64,000 nucleotides of DNA from Halopelagius inordinatus (GCF_900113245.1 NZ_FOOQ01000008.1:47926-111925), one strand, 5' to 3'. Shown: positions 1 to 8,579, counted from the stretch's first letter. Numbers and translations are program-made. Notes: generated by a model from the letters alone, not told the origin.

Positions 1-659
1 GCCGTCGCCACCGAGAGGAGGACGAACACGAGGTCCAGCGGCGTCACGCGCTCTCGTTCCGCGTCGACCGCGAACCACCGGACGCCGCGGCGGACGCCGA
101 CGGCCCCCCGAGTGAGGGCGCTATCGTCGCCGAACCGGCCTCGAACCGCGGGGACGACGGCACCGAGTCTGCGCGCTATCGCGCCGTCACCGGTCGTCGG
201 GGGAAAGAGCAGAAACGCCAACACGAGAGCGAAGGCGACGTGGACGGCGTTGACCTGCAGGAGTTGGAGCGCGCCGAATCCGACTTCGCCGACTATCGGC
301 AGGTCGGCTTGGAACTCGAATCCGCGGGCGGCCAACCATATCTGAAACAGCGAAAAGGCGATGGCGACGATGGAGACGACGATGGCGGCCGGACCGGCCA
401 CGGAGCGCTTTCGCTCTATCTCCTCTATGAGCTCTTGGGCTTCCTCTTCGGACATCTCGTCGGCGTCGACGTCCGATTCGGGGTCCGATCCGCCGTCCTC
501 GATGGGTTCGTCTCGCCCGCCGTCCGTCGCGACGCGACGGTCCGTCTCCGCGTCCGGCGTCGAGGCGTCGGCGCCCTCGACCGAACGGTAGTCGCGCGCT
601 CGTACTCCGTCGTCGGCCTGTCGGTCGGCGGACCGACCGTCGTGGTTTGAGTCACTCAT
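1..659 (-). CDS. TRAP transporter fused permease, N-terminal part (runs off left edge)
   Basis: This is the start of a membrane permease, cut by the window edge; about 219 codons are visible. The first ~80 residues are acidic and probably disordered cytoplasmic sequence. Hydrophobic segments follow (for example around VAGPAAIVVSIVAIAFSLF and VHVAFALVLAFLLF). The identity comes mainly from context: it follows a TAXI-type substrate-binding lipoprotein and a DUF1850 protein, the usual partners of the fused DctQM permease of TAXI-TRAP systems. Its ATG overlaps the stop of the DUF1850 gene as ATGA, so the two are translationally linked. TRAP systems use the ion gradient, not ATP, to take up small acids; the substrate here is unknown. 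The domain call is an inference because the conserved core lies outside the window. Confidence 0.8.
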   Translation of the reverse strand, partial: MSDSNHDGRSADRQADDGVRARDYRSVEGADASTPDAETDRRVATDGGRDEPIEDGGSDPESDVDADEMSEEEAQELIEEIERKRSVAGPAAIVVSIVAIAFSLFQIWLAARGFEFQADLPIVGEVGFGALQLLQVNAVHVAFALVLAFLLFPPTTGDGAIARRLGAVVPAVRGRFGDDSALTRGAVGVRRGVRWFAVDAERERVTPLDLVFVLLSVAT

Positions 660-1156
660 TGTCGTGTGAAAGCGGGGAGGGCTCGGTCCAAAAGCGAGCG
701 GCTCTCGATGCTGAGGCGGACGCTCCGGGCGTCGGAGAGTTCGACGAGGTCGTACGTCTCGTCGCCGACGTGGAGTTCGTGCCCGGCGACGTGACCGGGC
801 TTGACGAATATCTCCTCGTAGGAGCCGCCGGGGTCGAAGACGAACGACCCGTTCACCTTTTCGACGTCCGCGCGGGCGGGGAGTCCGGCGCCGTAGGAGT
901 GAAACACCATCCGGGTCATGTTGAGTCGGTCGTCGCGGACGGTGTACTCGTCTACGACCGTGGTCTTCTCTACGCTGTGGGTGTATTCGAGCGCGACGGT
1001 CGTCCCCTCCGAGACGGGAACCGTCAACAGTTCTTCGCCGGTTTCGGCGTCGCTGACGACGAGCGCGTTACCTCCCGGTACCGCCGCACTCGCCCCCACC
1101 GTTAGGACGAGTACGAGAAAGACGGCTGCGAGTCGACCGAGCGTTCGTCCGTTCAT
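656..1156 (-). CDS. DUF1850 protein of a TAXI-TRAP operon
   Basis: A 166-residue exported protein with an N-terminal signal-like helix (residues ~8-26) and then a small beta-rich domain. The stretch YTHSVEKT (about residue 58) and the YGAGLP element are typical of the DUF1850 family as I remember it. That family is found almost only inside TAXI-type TRAP operons, between the binding protein and the fused permease, as here. Its biochemical role is not established; an accessory function in substrate capture or assembly is a guess. It starts 32 bp after the binding-protein gene and its TGA overlaps the permease ATG by 4 bp, so the three genes form one operon. Confidence 0.82.
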   Translation of the reverse strand: MNGRTLGRLAAVFLVLVLTVGASAAVPGGNALVVSDAETGEELLTVPVSEGTTVALEYTHSVEKTTVVDEYTVRDDRLNMTRMVFHSYGAGLPARADVEKVNGSFVFDPGGSYEEIFVKPGHVAGHELHVGDETYDLVELSDARSVRLSIESRSLLDRALPAFTRQ

Positions 1157-1188
1157 GATACGTTCGTGAGGCGGTGGGGCAGGCCCGA

Positions 1189-2238
1189 TTAGCTATCGAA
1201 GTACGCCTGCGCCCCGGGATGGAGGTCGATGGACATGCCGTCCTGTGCGGTGTCCCGACTGATGAAGTCCGTCTTGATGGTCAGCTGGTCCGTGTTGTCG
1301 AAGATGGCCGAGGTGACCTCTTGGACGGTCTCTTCGGGCTGTTCGGCGTTCGTCGCGATCATCGCCTGCACCGACACCGTCGGGGCGGGCTCGTCGAGGC
1401 CGTACGTTCCGGACGGAATCTCGTCGTCGGCGTAGAAGTCCGCGGCGTCCTTTACGGCCTGTCGGTTCTCGCCCTCGATGGGGACGACGACCACGTCTTC
1501 GGTCGCCGCGAGTTCCTCGATAGCGCCGACGGGCCATCCGCCGACGACGAACGCGGCGTCGATGTCGCCGTTCTTGAGTTGGTCCGACGCCTGCGAGAAG
1601 CCGGTGTTCTGCTCGGAGTAGTCCTCGATGCCGAGGGCTTCGAGAATCTGGACCGCGTTCACCTGCGTCCCCGAACCGAGGTCACCGGTGTTGATGGTCG
1701 CGCCTTCGAGGTCCGACGGTTGCTCGATGCCCGTGCCGGCCAGCGTGACGATGGTGATGGTCTCCGGATAGAGCGTCGCGACGCCGCGGAGGTTCTCTAC
1801 TGCGTTCCCCTCGAAGGCGTCGATGCCCTCGCCGTTGGCGGCGAAAGAGGCGACGTCGTTCTGGATGAGAGCGAAGTCGGCGTCGCCGCGGGCCAGACTC
1901 CCGACGTTCTCGACGGACGCGCCGGTGGACTGGACCTGAAGCGTGTAGTCGGTGTTGTCCTCGACGACCGACTTGAACTCGTTCGAGAGGGGGAAGTACG
2001 TCCCGCCCGTCCCGCCTGCGTGCCACGAGAGGCGCGATTCGGTGTCGCCGCCCCCGTCGCCTTCGGTCGTCTCCTCGCCCGCGGTGGTTTCCTCGCTTGC
2101 AGTCGTCTCCTCGCCTGCGGTCGTCTCCTCTCCTTCTGTACCGTCACCGCCGCCGTTACCGGAACATCCGGCGAGTCCGGCGATTCCAGTGAGGCCTGCG
2201 GCCGCAACGAATTCACGTCGGTTTAGCTTTCGCGACAT
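1189..2238 (-). CDS. TAXI family TRAP transporter substrate-binding lipoprotein
   Basis: A 349-residue extracytoplasmic binding protein. The N-terminus carries a Tat motif (NRREF, residues 6-10) and a lipobox LAGC with the anchoring Cys25, so it should be exported folded and lipid-anchored. A Thr/Glu/Gly-rich linker (residues ~27-68) is made of repeated EETTA units and works as a stalk. The rest matches the TAXI family: early GGTGGTYFPL, later QSTGASVENV and GDADFALIQND, with conserved TGASVEN-type substrate contacts. It is the first gene of the TRAP operon and should deliver the substrate to the downstream permease. The ligand cannot be read from sequence; glutamate and similar organic acids are known for some members. 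Confidence 0.92.
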   Translation of the reverse strand: MSRKLNRREFVAAAGLTGIAGLAGCSGNGGGDGTEGEETTAGEETTASEETTAGEETTEGDGGGDTESRLSWHAGGTGGTYFPLSNEFKSVVEDNTDYTLQVQSTGASVENVGSLARGDADFALIQNDVASFAANGEGIDAFEGNAVENLRGVATLYPETITIVTLAGTGIEQPSDLEGATINTGDLGSGTQVNAVQILEALGIEDYSEQNTGFSQASDQLKNGDIDAAFVVGGWPVGAIEELAATEDVVVVPIEGENRQAVKDAADFYADDEIPSGTYGLDEPAPTVSVQAMIATNAEQPEETVQEVTSAIFDNTDQLTIKTDFISRDTAQDGMSIDLHPGAQAYFDS

Positions 2239-2401
2239 GACTGCCAGATGAGTATCCGGACATAATACTATTACTAATTTTGTTCAGAATTTACCCTTAG
2301 ATACAATGTTATTCAGGCATATCCGTGTTATTTGTTGACTATCATCTCTCCCCCTTCGCCGGGGGGCGCACATCTATCACCGGCGGCGGTCAACGCGGTG
2401 T
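2239..2401. promoter_or_regulatory. AT-rich divergent promoter region between the TAXI-TRAP operon and the S9 peptidase
   Basis: The ~100 bp between 2255 and 2345 is far richer in A/T than the surroundings. Read on the minus strand, an AGTATTATG-like TATA element lies about 35 nt before the TAXI start codon. On the plus strand a CATCTATC element lies about 25 nt before the peptidase GTG. No operator was recognised. Confidence 0.4.
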
Positions 2402-4528
2402 GTGACCCGCATCTCGGCGACGGACTACCACGACATCGCGCAGGTGGAAGACCCGCAGGTCTCGCCCGACGGCGACAGGGTCGCGTTCGTCCGGAAGATT
2501 CCGGACGGCGACGACTCCTACGAACAGACCGTCTACCTCGTCTCGACCGACGGGGACGGCGACATCAGGCGGTTCACCGTCGCGGAGGGCGTCGATTCGC
2601 ACCCGCGGTGGAGTCCCTCCGGCGACCGACTCGCGTTCGTCTCGACGCGCGGCGCGGACGACGAGAGGCCGCAACTGTGGGTCCTGCCCGTTTCGGGCGG
2701 CGAGGCCGAACGGGTGACGGACGTTCCCGGCGGCGTCTCCGACGTCGCGTGGAGTCCCGACGGGTCGAAGATAGCCTTCCAGCAGTCGACGACGGCGTCC
2801 GAACGCGAGGAGGGAATCGACTGCGAGGTCGACGACGAGGAGTACGAACGGGAGACGCCGGACCCGCGCGTCGTGGACCGACTCGTCTACCGACAGCACG
2901 GACGCTACAGGGACGGCGCGGAACCGCACGTCTACGTCGTCCGCCTCGACGAGGAGAGTCCGAGCGGCGACGCAGACGAGAGCGACGCCCCTCGCGTCGA
3001 ACGACTCACCGACGGGGAGTACGGGCACGTCTCACCGACGTGGGGCGACCGCGAGACGCTCTACTTCGGCGTGAAGCGCCACCAAGGCGACACCGAACCC
3101 GACGACAGCGCCGTCATCGACATCGTGGCGCACGACCTCTCGACGGGCGAGACCGAAGACGTGGCGCGGACGACGGCGTGGGGACTCGCCCTCGACGCGA
3201 CGGCCGACGGCCGTCTCGCATTCGGTCGGACGCCGGAAGAGCGCATCTCGATGCGGAACTCCGACGTGGTCGTGTACGACCGAGAGAGCGGACGAGAGGC
3301 AATCCCGACGGAGGGATTGGACCGAGACGTCGCCCTCGAAGCGGGCCTCTCGTGGGGTCCGAACGACGAAGACGTCTACTTTCTCACGCCCGACGAGGGC
3401 GAGTACGTGGCCCGGCGCGTTTCGGGGGAGGGTGCCGAATCCCCTTCGGCGAACGACGGGACGCGGTCAGGTGACGCCCCGACGGACTCCGAACTCCTCG
3501 TCGGCGGGGGTCACGTCACCGCCCTGTCCGTCGGCGGCCCCGGGAACGACCCGGTCGTCGCGGTCGCAAAGAGCGAGTGGGACCACCCCGGCGACGTGTT
3601 CTGCCTCCGCGGCGGAACGGAACGGCGACTGACGAACGTCAACGCGGCGTACCTCGACGACGCGGACGTACAGAAACCCGAGGAGGTTCGGTTCGAGTCC
3701 GACGTCGAGGTGCAGGGATGGGTGCTGACGCCGCCGGAGTTCGACTCCGAGGAGACCTACCCCCTCGTCGTCGAAGTCCACGGCGGCCCGCACGCGATGT
3801 GGTCTACGTCGGGGACGATGTGGCGCGAGTTCCAACTCCTGGCCGCCCGCGGGTACGTCGTCTTCTGGTCGAACCCGCGAGGCTCCGTCGGATACGGCGA
3901 GGAGTTCGCCACCGCCATCGAACGGAACTGGGGCGAGGTGACGATGACGGACGTGATGGCCGGCGTCGAACTCGTCTGCGACCGCGACTACGTCGACGAG
4001 GAGAACGTCTTTCTCACCGGCGGGTCCTTCGGCGGGTACGTGACCGGATGGATGGTCGGAAAGACCGACCGGTTCCGCGGCGCGGTGGCCCAACGCGGCG
4101 TCTACGACCTCTCGTCGTTCTACGGGTCCACGGACGCGTTCAAGCTAATCGAGGGCGACTTCGACACGACGCCGTGGGAGGACCCGCAGTTCCTCTGGGA
4201 ACAGTCGCCCGTCGCCTACGCCGCCGACGTGACGACGCCGACACTCGTGATGCACTCGGAGAACGACTTTCGCGTCCCCGTCAACAACGGCGAGATGTTC
4301 TACCTCTTCTTGCGGAAGAACGGCGTCGAGACGCGGTTCGTTCGGTACCCCCGAGAGGGCCACGGACTCTCGCGTTCCGGCGAACCGGCCCACGTCGTCG
4401 ATAGACTCGAACGCATCGTTCGCTGGTTCGACGGCTACTCGGACCACCACGACGTCCCGCCGGCCCTCGAACGCGGCGACGACGGCCTGTCCGCGGCCGA
4501 TGACGGGAGCGAAACGGGAGACGACTGA
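2402..4528 (+). CDS. S9 family prolyl oligopeptidase-type peptidase
   Basis: A 708-residue serine peptidase of the acylaminoacyl-peptidase/dipeptidyl-peptidase type; no signal peptide, so cytoplasmic. Residues ~1-440 form a beta-propeller with WSPDGSKIAF and WSPSGDRLAF blades that gates substrates by size. Residues ~455-690 are an alpha/beta hydrolase. The triad is readable: Ser542 in GGSFGGY, Asp622 in SENDF and His654 in EGHG. Propeller loops are enlarged by acidic insertions, one (near residue 350) coded by a stretch with an inverted repeat at 3434-3450. The start is GTG (reads as VTRIS); no in-frame ATG lies upstream. Its role is probably degradation of short peptides. It stands alone, divergent from the TRAP operon. 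Confidence 0.93.
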   Translation: MTRISATDYHDIAQVEDPQVSPDGDRVAFVRKIPDGDDSYEQTVYLVSTDGDGDIRRFTVAEGVDSHPRWSPSGDRLAFVSTRGADDERPQLWVLPVSGGEAERVTDVPGGVSDVAWSPDGSKIAFQQSTTASEREEGIDCEVDDEEYERETPDPRVVDRLVYRQHGRYRDGAEPHVYVVRLDEESPSGDADESDAPRVERLTDGEYGHVSPTWGDRETLYFGVKRHQGDTEPDDSAVIDIVAHDLSTGETEDVARTTAWGLALDATADGRLAFGRTPEERISMRNSDVVVYDRESGREAIPTEGLDRDVALEAGLSWGPNDEDVYFLTPDEGEYVARRVSGEGAESPSANDGTRSGDAPTDSELLVGGGHVTALSVGGPGNDPVVAVAKSEWDHPGDVFCLRGGTERRLTNVNAAYLDDADVQKPEEVRFESDVEVQGWVLTPPEFDSEETYPLVVEVHGGPHAMWSTSGTMWREFQLLAARGYVVFWSNPRGSVGYGEEFATAIERNWGEVTMTDVMAGVELVCDRDYVDEENVFLTGGSFGGYVTGWMVGKTDRFRGAVAQRGVYDLSSFYGSTDAFKLIEGDFDTTPWEDPQFLWEQSPVAYAADVTTPTLVMHSENDFRVPVNNGEMFYLFLRKNGVETRFVRYPREGHGLSRSGEPAHVVDRLERIVRWFDGYSDHHDVPPALERGDDGLSAADDGSETGDD

Positions 4529-4684
4529 CCGAGAACCGAGACGCCGACCGAAGCGCGCGTCTCCGGAGTCTATAGCGGTCTCGGTTCCCCTCCGGGGGTC
4601 GGTTTCGTCCGCACTCGCTCGGCCGGTAACCCCGCTCTCGTTCTGCGTTTTTCGACCGGAAGCGAAGGGGTTCGGCGGGGGGAC

Positions 4685-6046
4685 TCACGGCGTCTCGACT
4701 GCGGCGGCGAGGCCGGTCAATCGGTCGGCGAGAGTCCCCGCGTCGGCGGCGACGACGCGCGCCGACGGTTCTCTGCCGACCGCGCCGCCGTCTACGACCG
4801 CCGCGGGCGTCTCCTCGTCGGGTTCGAGCGCATTCAGAACCGCCTCCCGCGCGGCGGTTTCGGCCTCCGAGTCCGCCTCGTCGTCCCTCGCGGGTTCGAC
4901 GCGGACGACGGACCACCCGAGCGAATCCATCGCCGCCTCCACGTCGCCGTCGAACCGGCAGTTCGCCGCGAACCGGACGGTCGAATCGACTTCGCGGACG
5001 GCGAGCAGAAACTCGGCGAGGCGACTCGACGCGCCGACGCGGACGCCCCGGTTCGGTCGCACGCCCGACCGCGTGCGGGCGATGCGGCCTTCGACCGCCG
5101 CCAGTTCGTCCGGGCGTTCGGCGTACGGCGTCGCGCCGACGACGTTCAGGCCGACTTCCGGGACGAGTCCCCGCGCGTCGGCGGCGACGACCGCGTCCAC
5201 GACGCTCTCGACCGATTCGACCGCGTCCGTCCGCGCCGCCCGGTCGCGAATCTCCGCGAGGTGGTGGACCGCCCCCGGCCCCTCGCCGACGTCGAGGGGG
5301 TACCGGACGGCGCGTTGGAGGAACGACACGCCCGCCTCCACCGCCGCGACGGTGTCCGTCCCCCGCGCGAGGTGCGCGGCGATGGCGCTCGAAAGCGTGC
5401 ATCCGGACCCGTGCGTCGCCTCGGTGTCCACGCGCGGGTGGACGAACACGGCTTCCGTCTCCGCCGTCACGAGGACGTCCGCCACCTCCTCGCCGGGGGC
5501 GTGGCCGCCTTTGACGAGTGCGGCCGCCGCGCCCATCTCGACTAACTCCGCGCCCGCCTCGCGTGCCGTCGACTCGTCTGTCGGTTCGGTACCGGTGAGG
5601 ACGGCCGCCTCGTCGGTGTTGGGCGTCACCACCGCCGACGCGGCGACGAGGTCCTCGTAGGCGCGTTCGGCGTCTCTGTCGAGCAGTCTGTCGCCCGAGG
5701 TAGCGACCATGACCGGGTCCACGACGACCGGAAACGGCGCGTCTTCGACGCAGTCGGTCACCGTCTCGACCATCTCCGCGGTGCCGAGCATCCCCGTCTT
5801 CGCCGCGCGCACGTCGAAATCCCCGGCGACGGCGTCGTACTGCGCCCGCACCTCCTCTGTCGGAACCGGATGTATCGAGGAGACGCCGCGGGTGTTCTGG
5901 GCCGTGACGCTCGTGATAACGCTCGTCCCGAACGCGCCGCGGGCCTCCATTGTCTTCAGGTCCGCTTGGATGCCGGCCCCGCCACCGGAGTCGCTTCCGG
6001 CGACGGTCAGTGCCACGGGTCGCGCGTCGGGTACCGGCGTCCGCAT
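4685..6046 (-). CDS. thiD: Bifunctional HMP kinase/HMP-P kinase fused to ThiN thiamine-phosphate synthase
   Basis: A two-domain thiamine biosynthesis enzyme of 453 residues. Residues ~8-260 are Thi[13 protein letters not shown] near the start binds hydroxymethylpyrimidine, and GSGCT (about residue 205) is the kinase active-site loop. Residues ~275-450 are a ThiN domain, the archaeal replacement for ThiE that joins HMP-PP and thiazole phosphate. ThiDN fusions are common in archaea; stand-alone ThiN domains fused to HTH domains act as ThiR repressors, but no HTH is present here. I chose ATG 6046; a GTG lies one codon upstream. A 23-codon ORF ends exactly on this ATG (TGATG). The gene diverges from tenA and shares a thiamine-type promoter motif with it. 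Confidence 0.93.
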   Translation of the reverse strand: MRTPVPDARPVALTVAGSDSGGGAGIQADLKTMEARGAFGTSVITSVTAQNTRGVSSIHPVPTEEVRAQYDAVAGDFDVRAAKTGMLGTAEMVETVTDCVEDAPFPVVVDPVMVATSGDRLLDRDAERAYEDLVAASAVVTPNTDEAAVLTGTEPTDESTAREAGAELVEMGAAAALVKGGHAPGEEVADVLVTAETEAVFVHPRVDTEATHGSGCTLSSAIAAHLARGTDTVAAVEAGVSFLQRAVRYPLDVGEGPGAVHHLAEIRDRAARTDAVESVESVVDAVVAADARGLVPEVGLNVVGATPYAERPDELAAVEGRIARTRSGVRPNRGVRVGASSRLAEFLLAVREVDSTVRFAANCRFDGDVEAAMDSLGWSVVRVEPARDDEADSEAETAAREAVLNALEPDEETPAAVVDGGAVGREPSARVVAADAGTLADRLTGLAAAVETP

Positions 6047-6117
6047 CACGTCTCACCTCGCGCCGACGGGTCGGTATCGGTCGCGCGGTACGGGGTGCCA
6101 CGAGCGCGTTCGTTCAT
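6046..6117 (-). CDS. Candidate 23-codon upstream ORF preceding thiDN
   Basis: Begins ATG AAC GAA and ends TGA, with the last base of its stop being the A of the thiDN ATG (TGATG). It would encode [20 protein letters not shown] plus three residues. A TTATTA box on the minus strand (6145-6140) lies about 23-28 nt before this ATG, the spacing expected for a leaderless haloarchaeal transcript. A ribosome loading at the 5' end would therefore meet this ORF first and reach thiDN by termination-reinitiation. The peptide resembles nothing I know. Random short ORFs are common at this GC content; a second ORF of identical length before the SSS gene is what makes it notable. Confidence 0.35.
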   Translation of the reverse strand: MNERARGTPYRATDTDPSARGET

Positions 6118-6125
6118 ATTTAGAA

Positions 6126-6153
6126 GTTGTACTACTCGGTAATAATTTTGTAC
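6126..6153. promoter_or_regulatory. Shared bidirectional promoter with thiamine-type motif (copy A)
   Basis: Core motif TACTACTCGGT at 6130-6140, immediately followed by the AATAAT box that can serve tenA (ATG 33 nt beyond the motif) and, read on the other strand, thiDN. Two TTGTAC hexamers (6127-6132 and 6148-6153) are spaced 21 bp, two helical turns. The same core appears as TACCACTCGGT at 6856 and TACAACTGGGT at 8535. In the tenA direction the motif lies just upstream of the TATA box; in the thiDN direction it lies between the TATA box and the start. The operator role is inferred from recurrence and spacing. Confidence 0.55.
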
Positions 6154-6173
6154 CTCCCTTCCGTCTCCAAGAT

Positions 6174-6839
6174 ATGGCGTTCACCGACGAACTCGAACCC
6201 GAGGCCGACCGGGTCTGGACCGCTATCGTCGACCACCCGATGGTTCGGCGGTTGGGCGAGGGGACCTTGGACGAAGACCCGTTTCGAGAGTGGGTGCGAC
6301 AGGACTACTACTATCTGCGAGAGTACAGTCGGACCTTCGCACTCGCCGCCTCCTCTGCGGGGACTCTCGACCGGATGGGGACGTTCGCCGAACTCCTCGA
6401 CTCGACGCTGAACACGGAGATGGATCTCCACCGGTCGTACGCCGCGGAGTTCGGTATCACCGCCGAGGAACTGGCGGCGACCGAACCGTCGCCGACGACG
6501 CGGGCGTACACGGACTTTCTCGTCAGGACGGCGGCCGTCGGGACGTTCGGCGACACCGTCGCCGCCCTCCTCCCCTGCATGTGGGGGTTCAACGAGACGG
6601 CGCGCCGACTCGCGGAAGACGGCACGCCGGACCACGACCAGTACGAGGCGTGGGTCGAGATGTACGCGGGCGAGGAGTTCACCGAACTCACGGAGTGGTG
6701 TCTCGACCTGATGGACGAGGTGGCCGCGGAATCGACGGCGGCCGACAGAAACCGGTACCGAGAGCGATTTCTCACCTCCGCGCGGTACGAGTACCGCTTT
6801 TGGGACGCCGCGTGGCGAGGAGAGACGTGGGAGGTCTAG
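6174..6839 (+). CDS. tenA: TenA family thiaminase II-type protein
   Basis: A 221-residue all-helical TenA protein. TenA releases or salvages the pyrimidine moiety (HMP) from thiamine breakdown products such as aminoHMP. The catalytic cysteine is present as Cys135 in [10 protein letters not shown], with the acidic residues of YAGEEFTEL near the C-terminus also conserved. The start is ATG 6174, about 28 nt after the AATAATTT box, consistent with a leaderless mRNA; longer in-frame extensions upstream are not supported. It diverges from thiDN, and the salvaged HMP would be phosphorylated by ThiDN, so the pair forms a salvage route. It is soluble and cytoplasmic. Confidence 0.93.
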   Translation: MAFTDELEPEADRVWTAIVDHPMVRRLGEGTLDEDPFREWVRQDYYYLREYSRTFALAASSAGTLDRMGTFAELLDSTLNTEMDLHRSYAAEFGITAEELAATEPSPTTRAYTDFLVRTAAVGTFGDTVAALLPCMWGFNETARRLAEDGTPDHDQYEAWVEMYAGEEFTELTEWCLDLMDEVAAESTAADRNRYRERFLTSARYEYRFWDAAWRGETWEV

Positions 6840-6855
6840 TCTGATAACTCGATTG

Positions 6856-6873
6856 TACCACTCGGTTTTATCA
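6856..6873 (+). promoter_or_regulatory. Thiamine-type promoter motif (copy B) plus TATA box before the SSS symporter
   Basis: TACCACTCGGT at 6856-6866 runs directly into TTTTATC (6867-6873). The ATG of the 23-codon ORF at 6898 lies 31 nt after the motif, close to the 33 and 34 nt seen at tenA and the Nramp-like gene. This spacing predicts that the transcript begins near 6898, well before the symporter's own start. Confidence 0.55.
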
Positions 6874-6897
6874 CGGGTGTCCCGCGTACACACCCGT

Positions 6898-6969
6898 ATG
6901 AGACGAGTGCACGCGAGACGGGTCGTTCGACGCTCGAAATCGGCCGCAGTGAGGTGGTTCACGTGGTGA
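6898..6969 (+). CDS. Candidate 23-codon upstream ORF preceding the SSS symporter
   Basis: ATG at 6898 to TGA at 6967-6969, encoding a very basic peptide (MRRVHARRVVRRSKSAAVRW then FTW). Its stop overlaps the GTG at 6966 as GTGA. The ATG lies about 25-30 nt after a TTTTATC box, where a leaderless transcript would start. It has the same length as the ORF before thiDN and both genes share a promoter motif, but the two peptides are unrelated. It may be a leader that couples translation of the symporter, or a chance ORF. Confidence 0.38.
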   Translation: MRRVHARRVVRRSKSAAVRWFTW

Positions 6970-8498
6970 GTTCGGCGACGGCGCTCGGACTGACCGTCGC
7001 GACGCTTGCGGCGTTCAGCGCGCTCGGGTTCTGGTACTCGCGCGGCAGAGTCCGGAGCGTCGAGGACTTTCTCACGGCGCGCAACAGCACCGGTCCGAGA
7101 ACCACGACGGCGACGCTCGTCGCCTCGGTGATGGGCGTGTGGATTCTCCTGAGTCCGGCGGAGGCGGGGGCGGCGTTCGGCGGCGTCACCGCCGTCGCGG
7201 GCTACGCCGTCGGCGAGGCGATTCCGATGCTCGCGTACGCCCGCCTCGGCCCGCGAATCCGTGAACTGCTCCCCGAGGGCCACTCGCTGACGGAGTACGC
7301 ACTCGCGCGATACGGCCCCGCCGTCTACCTCCTCGTGTTCGTCGTCAGCGTCTCCTACATGTTCGTCTTCCTCGCCGCCGAACTGACCGGCATCACGAGC
7401 GCACTCGAACTCGTCGCCGGAGTCCCGCGGTGGCAGACGGCGGTGCTCGTCGGCGGATTCGTCCTCCTCTACACCGGCTACGGCGGACTCCGCGCGAGCA
7501 TCTTCACGGACACCGTCCAGGCCGCCCTCGTGATTCCGCTCCTCGTGGGTACCGCCGTCGCCGCACTCGTGACTCTCGGCGGCCCCGCGGCGGTCCACCG
7601 AAACGTCGTCGCCGCGGACCCCTCTCTTTTGGACCCCGGCTTTCTCACCGGCCTCCAGTTCGGGTTCTGGGTGGCTATCGCCGTCCTCGGCGCGGAACTC
7701 GTCAACCAGACGTGGTGGCAGCGAATCTACGCCGCCCGCGACAGCGAGACGCTCAAAGCGGGGTTCCGTCGGGCGGCGGCTCTCAACTTCGTCCTCGTCT
7801 TCGTCGCGGGCCTGTTCGGCGTCGCCGCCCGCGGATACGTGGACGTCGTGACAGACTCGACGAGCGCTCAGTACGACGCGAGCGTCGCCTTCTTCGTCCT
7901 CATCACGGAGGCGTTCTCCGAGACGTTCGCGCTCGCCGTCGCCCTCGTCGCCCTTCTGTTGGTGATGAGTACCGCAGACTCCCTGTTCAACGCCCTCGCG
8001 AGTCTCGTCACGACGGACCTACCGAGGATACTCGACGACCCGAACGACCGCACGCTGACGCTGTCGGCGCGCGCACTCACCGTCGTCGTCGCCGTCGCGG
8101 CCATCTACGTCAGCCTCCGCGCGCGGAGCGTCCTCGAACTGTTCTTGCTCGCGGACCTGTTCGGCGTCGCCGTCGCGGTTCCCCTCCTCTCGGGACTGTA
8201 CTCCGAACGCGTGACGGGCGGGGGCGCGCTCTTGGCCGGGGTGTCGAGTCTCGCCGTCGGACTCGCGTTCTTCCCGAACCAACTCGTCCGCGGCCTCCTC
8301 ACGTCGCTCCCCGTCGTCGGCGAACTCCTCCCGACGCCGGCGTTTCTCACCGCTTTCGTCGGAACCGCCGCCGTCTCGGCGTCCGTCACCGCCCTCTCGG
8401 CGCGGATGTCGTCCTCGCGGTTCGACCACCGCCGCCTCGCGGAGACGGTTCACAGCCTCGACGACTCCTCGTCGGGCTATCGCGACGGCGACGACTGA
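6966..8498 (+). CDS. Sodium:solute symporter (SSS) family transporter, candidate thiamine-precursor uptake
   Basis: About 510 residues with roughly 13 hydrophobic helices and no signal peptide. The LeuT-fold SSS features are visible: an early VEDFLTARN loop, a TALVASVMG-like helix 1 region, GHSLTEYALARYG, and the STADSLFNALASL helix with the Ser/Thr Na+-site pattern. Three GTG codons (6954, 6963, 6966) could start it; I favour 6966 because it overlaps the upstream ORF's stop, but the length is uncertain by four residues. It sits between tenA and an Nramp-like gene and has the same promoter motif, so HMP or thiamine uptake is a reasonable inference. An SSS protein called ThiV has been proposed for such a role; whether this is an orthologue is unknown. 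Confidence 0.85.
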   Translation: MSSATALGLTVATLAAFSALGFWYSRGRVRSVEDFLTARNSTGPRTTTATLVASVMGVWILLSPAEAGAAFGGVTAVAGYAVGEAIPMLAYARLGPRIRELLPEGHSLTEYALARYGPAVYLLVFVVSVSYMFVFLAAELTGITSALELVAGVPRWQTAVLVGGFVLLYTGYGGLRASIFTDTVQAALVIPLLVGTAVAALVTLGGPAAVHRNVVAADPSLLDPGFLTGLQFGFWVAIAVLGAELVNQTWWQRIYAARDSETLKAGFRRAAALNFVLVFVAGLFGVAARGYVDVVTDSTSAQYDASVAFFVLITEAFSETFALAVALVALLLVMSTADSLFNALASLVTTDLPRILDDPNDRTLTLSARALTVVVAVAAIYVSLRARSVLELFLLADLFGVAVAVPLLSGLYSERVTGGGALLAGVSSLAVGLAFFPNQLVRGLLTSLPVVGELLPTPAFLTAFVGTAAVSASVTALSARMSSSRFDHRRLAETVHSLDDSSSGYRDGDD

Positions 8499-8534
8499 GA
8501 CGGACCGGCCGTCCGCGTTGTTATTCTCTGGTAA

Positions 8535-8550
8535 TACAACTGGGTAAAAC
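8535..8550 (+). promoter_or_regulatory. Thiamine-type promoter motif (copy C) before the Nramp-like gene
   Basis: TACAACTGGGT at 8535-8545 followed by AAAAC. The start codon at 8580 is 34 nt beyond the motif, matching the geometry of the other two copies. On the opposite strand the flanking sequence (8521-8540) also resembles copy A. The match is weaker than between copies A and B. Confidence 0.45.
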
Positions 8551-8579
8551 TCTTACGTCGGTGCCGCGACCCACCGGCT

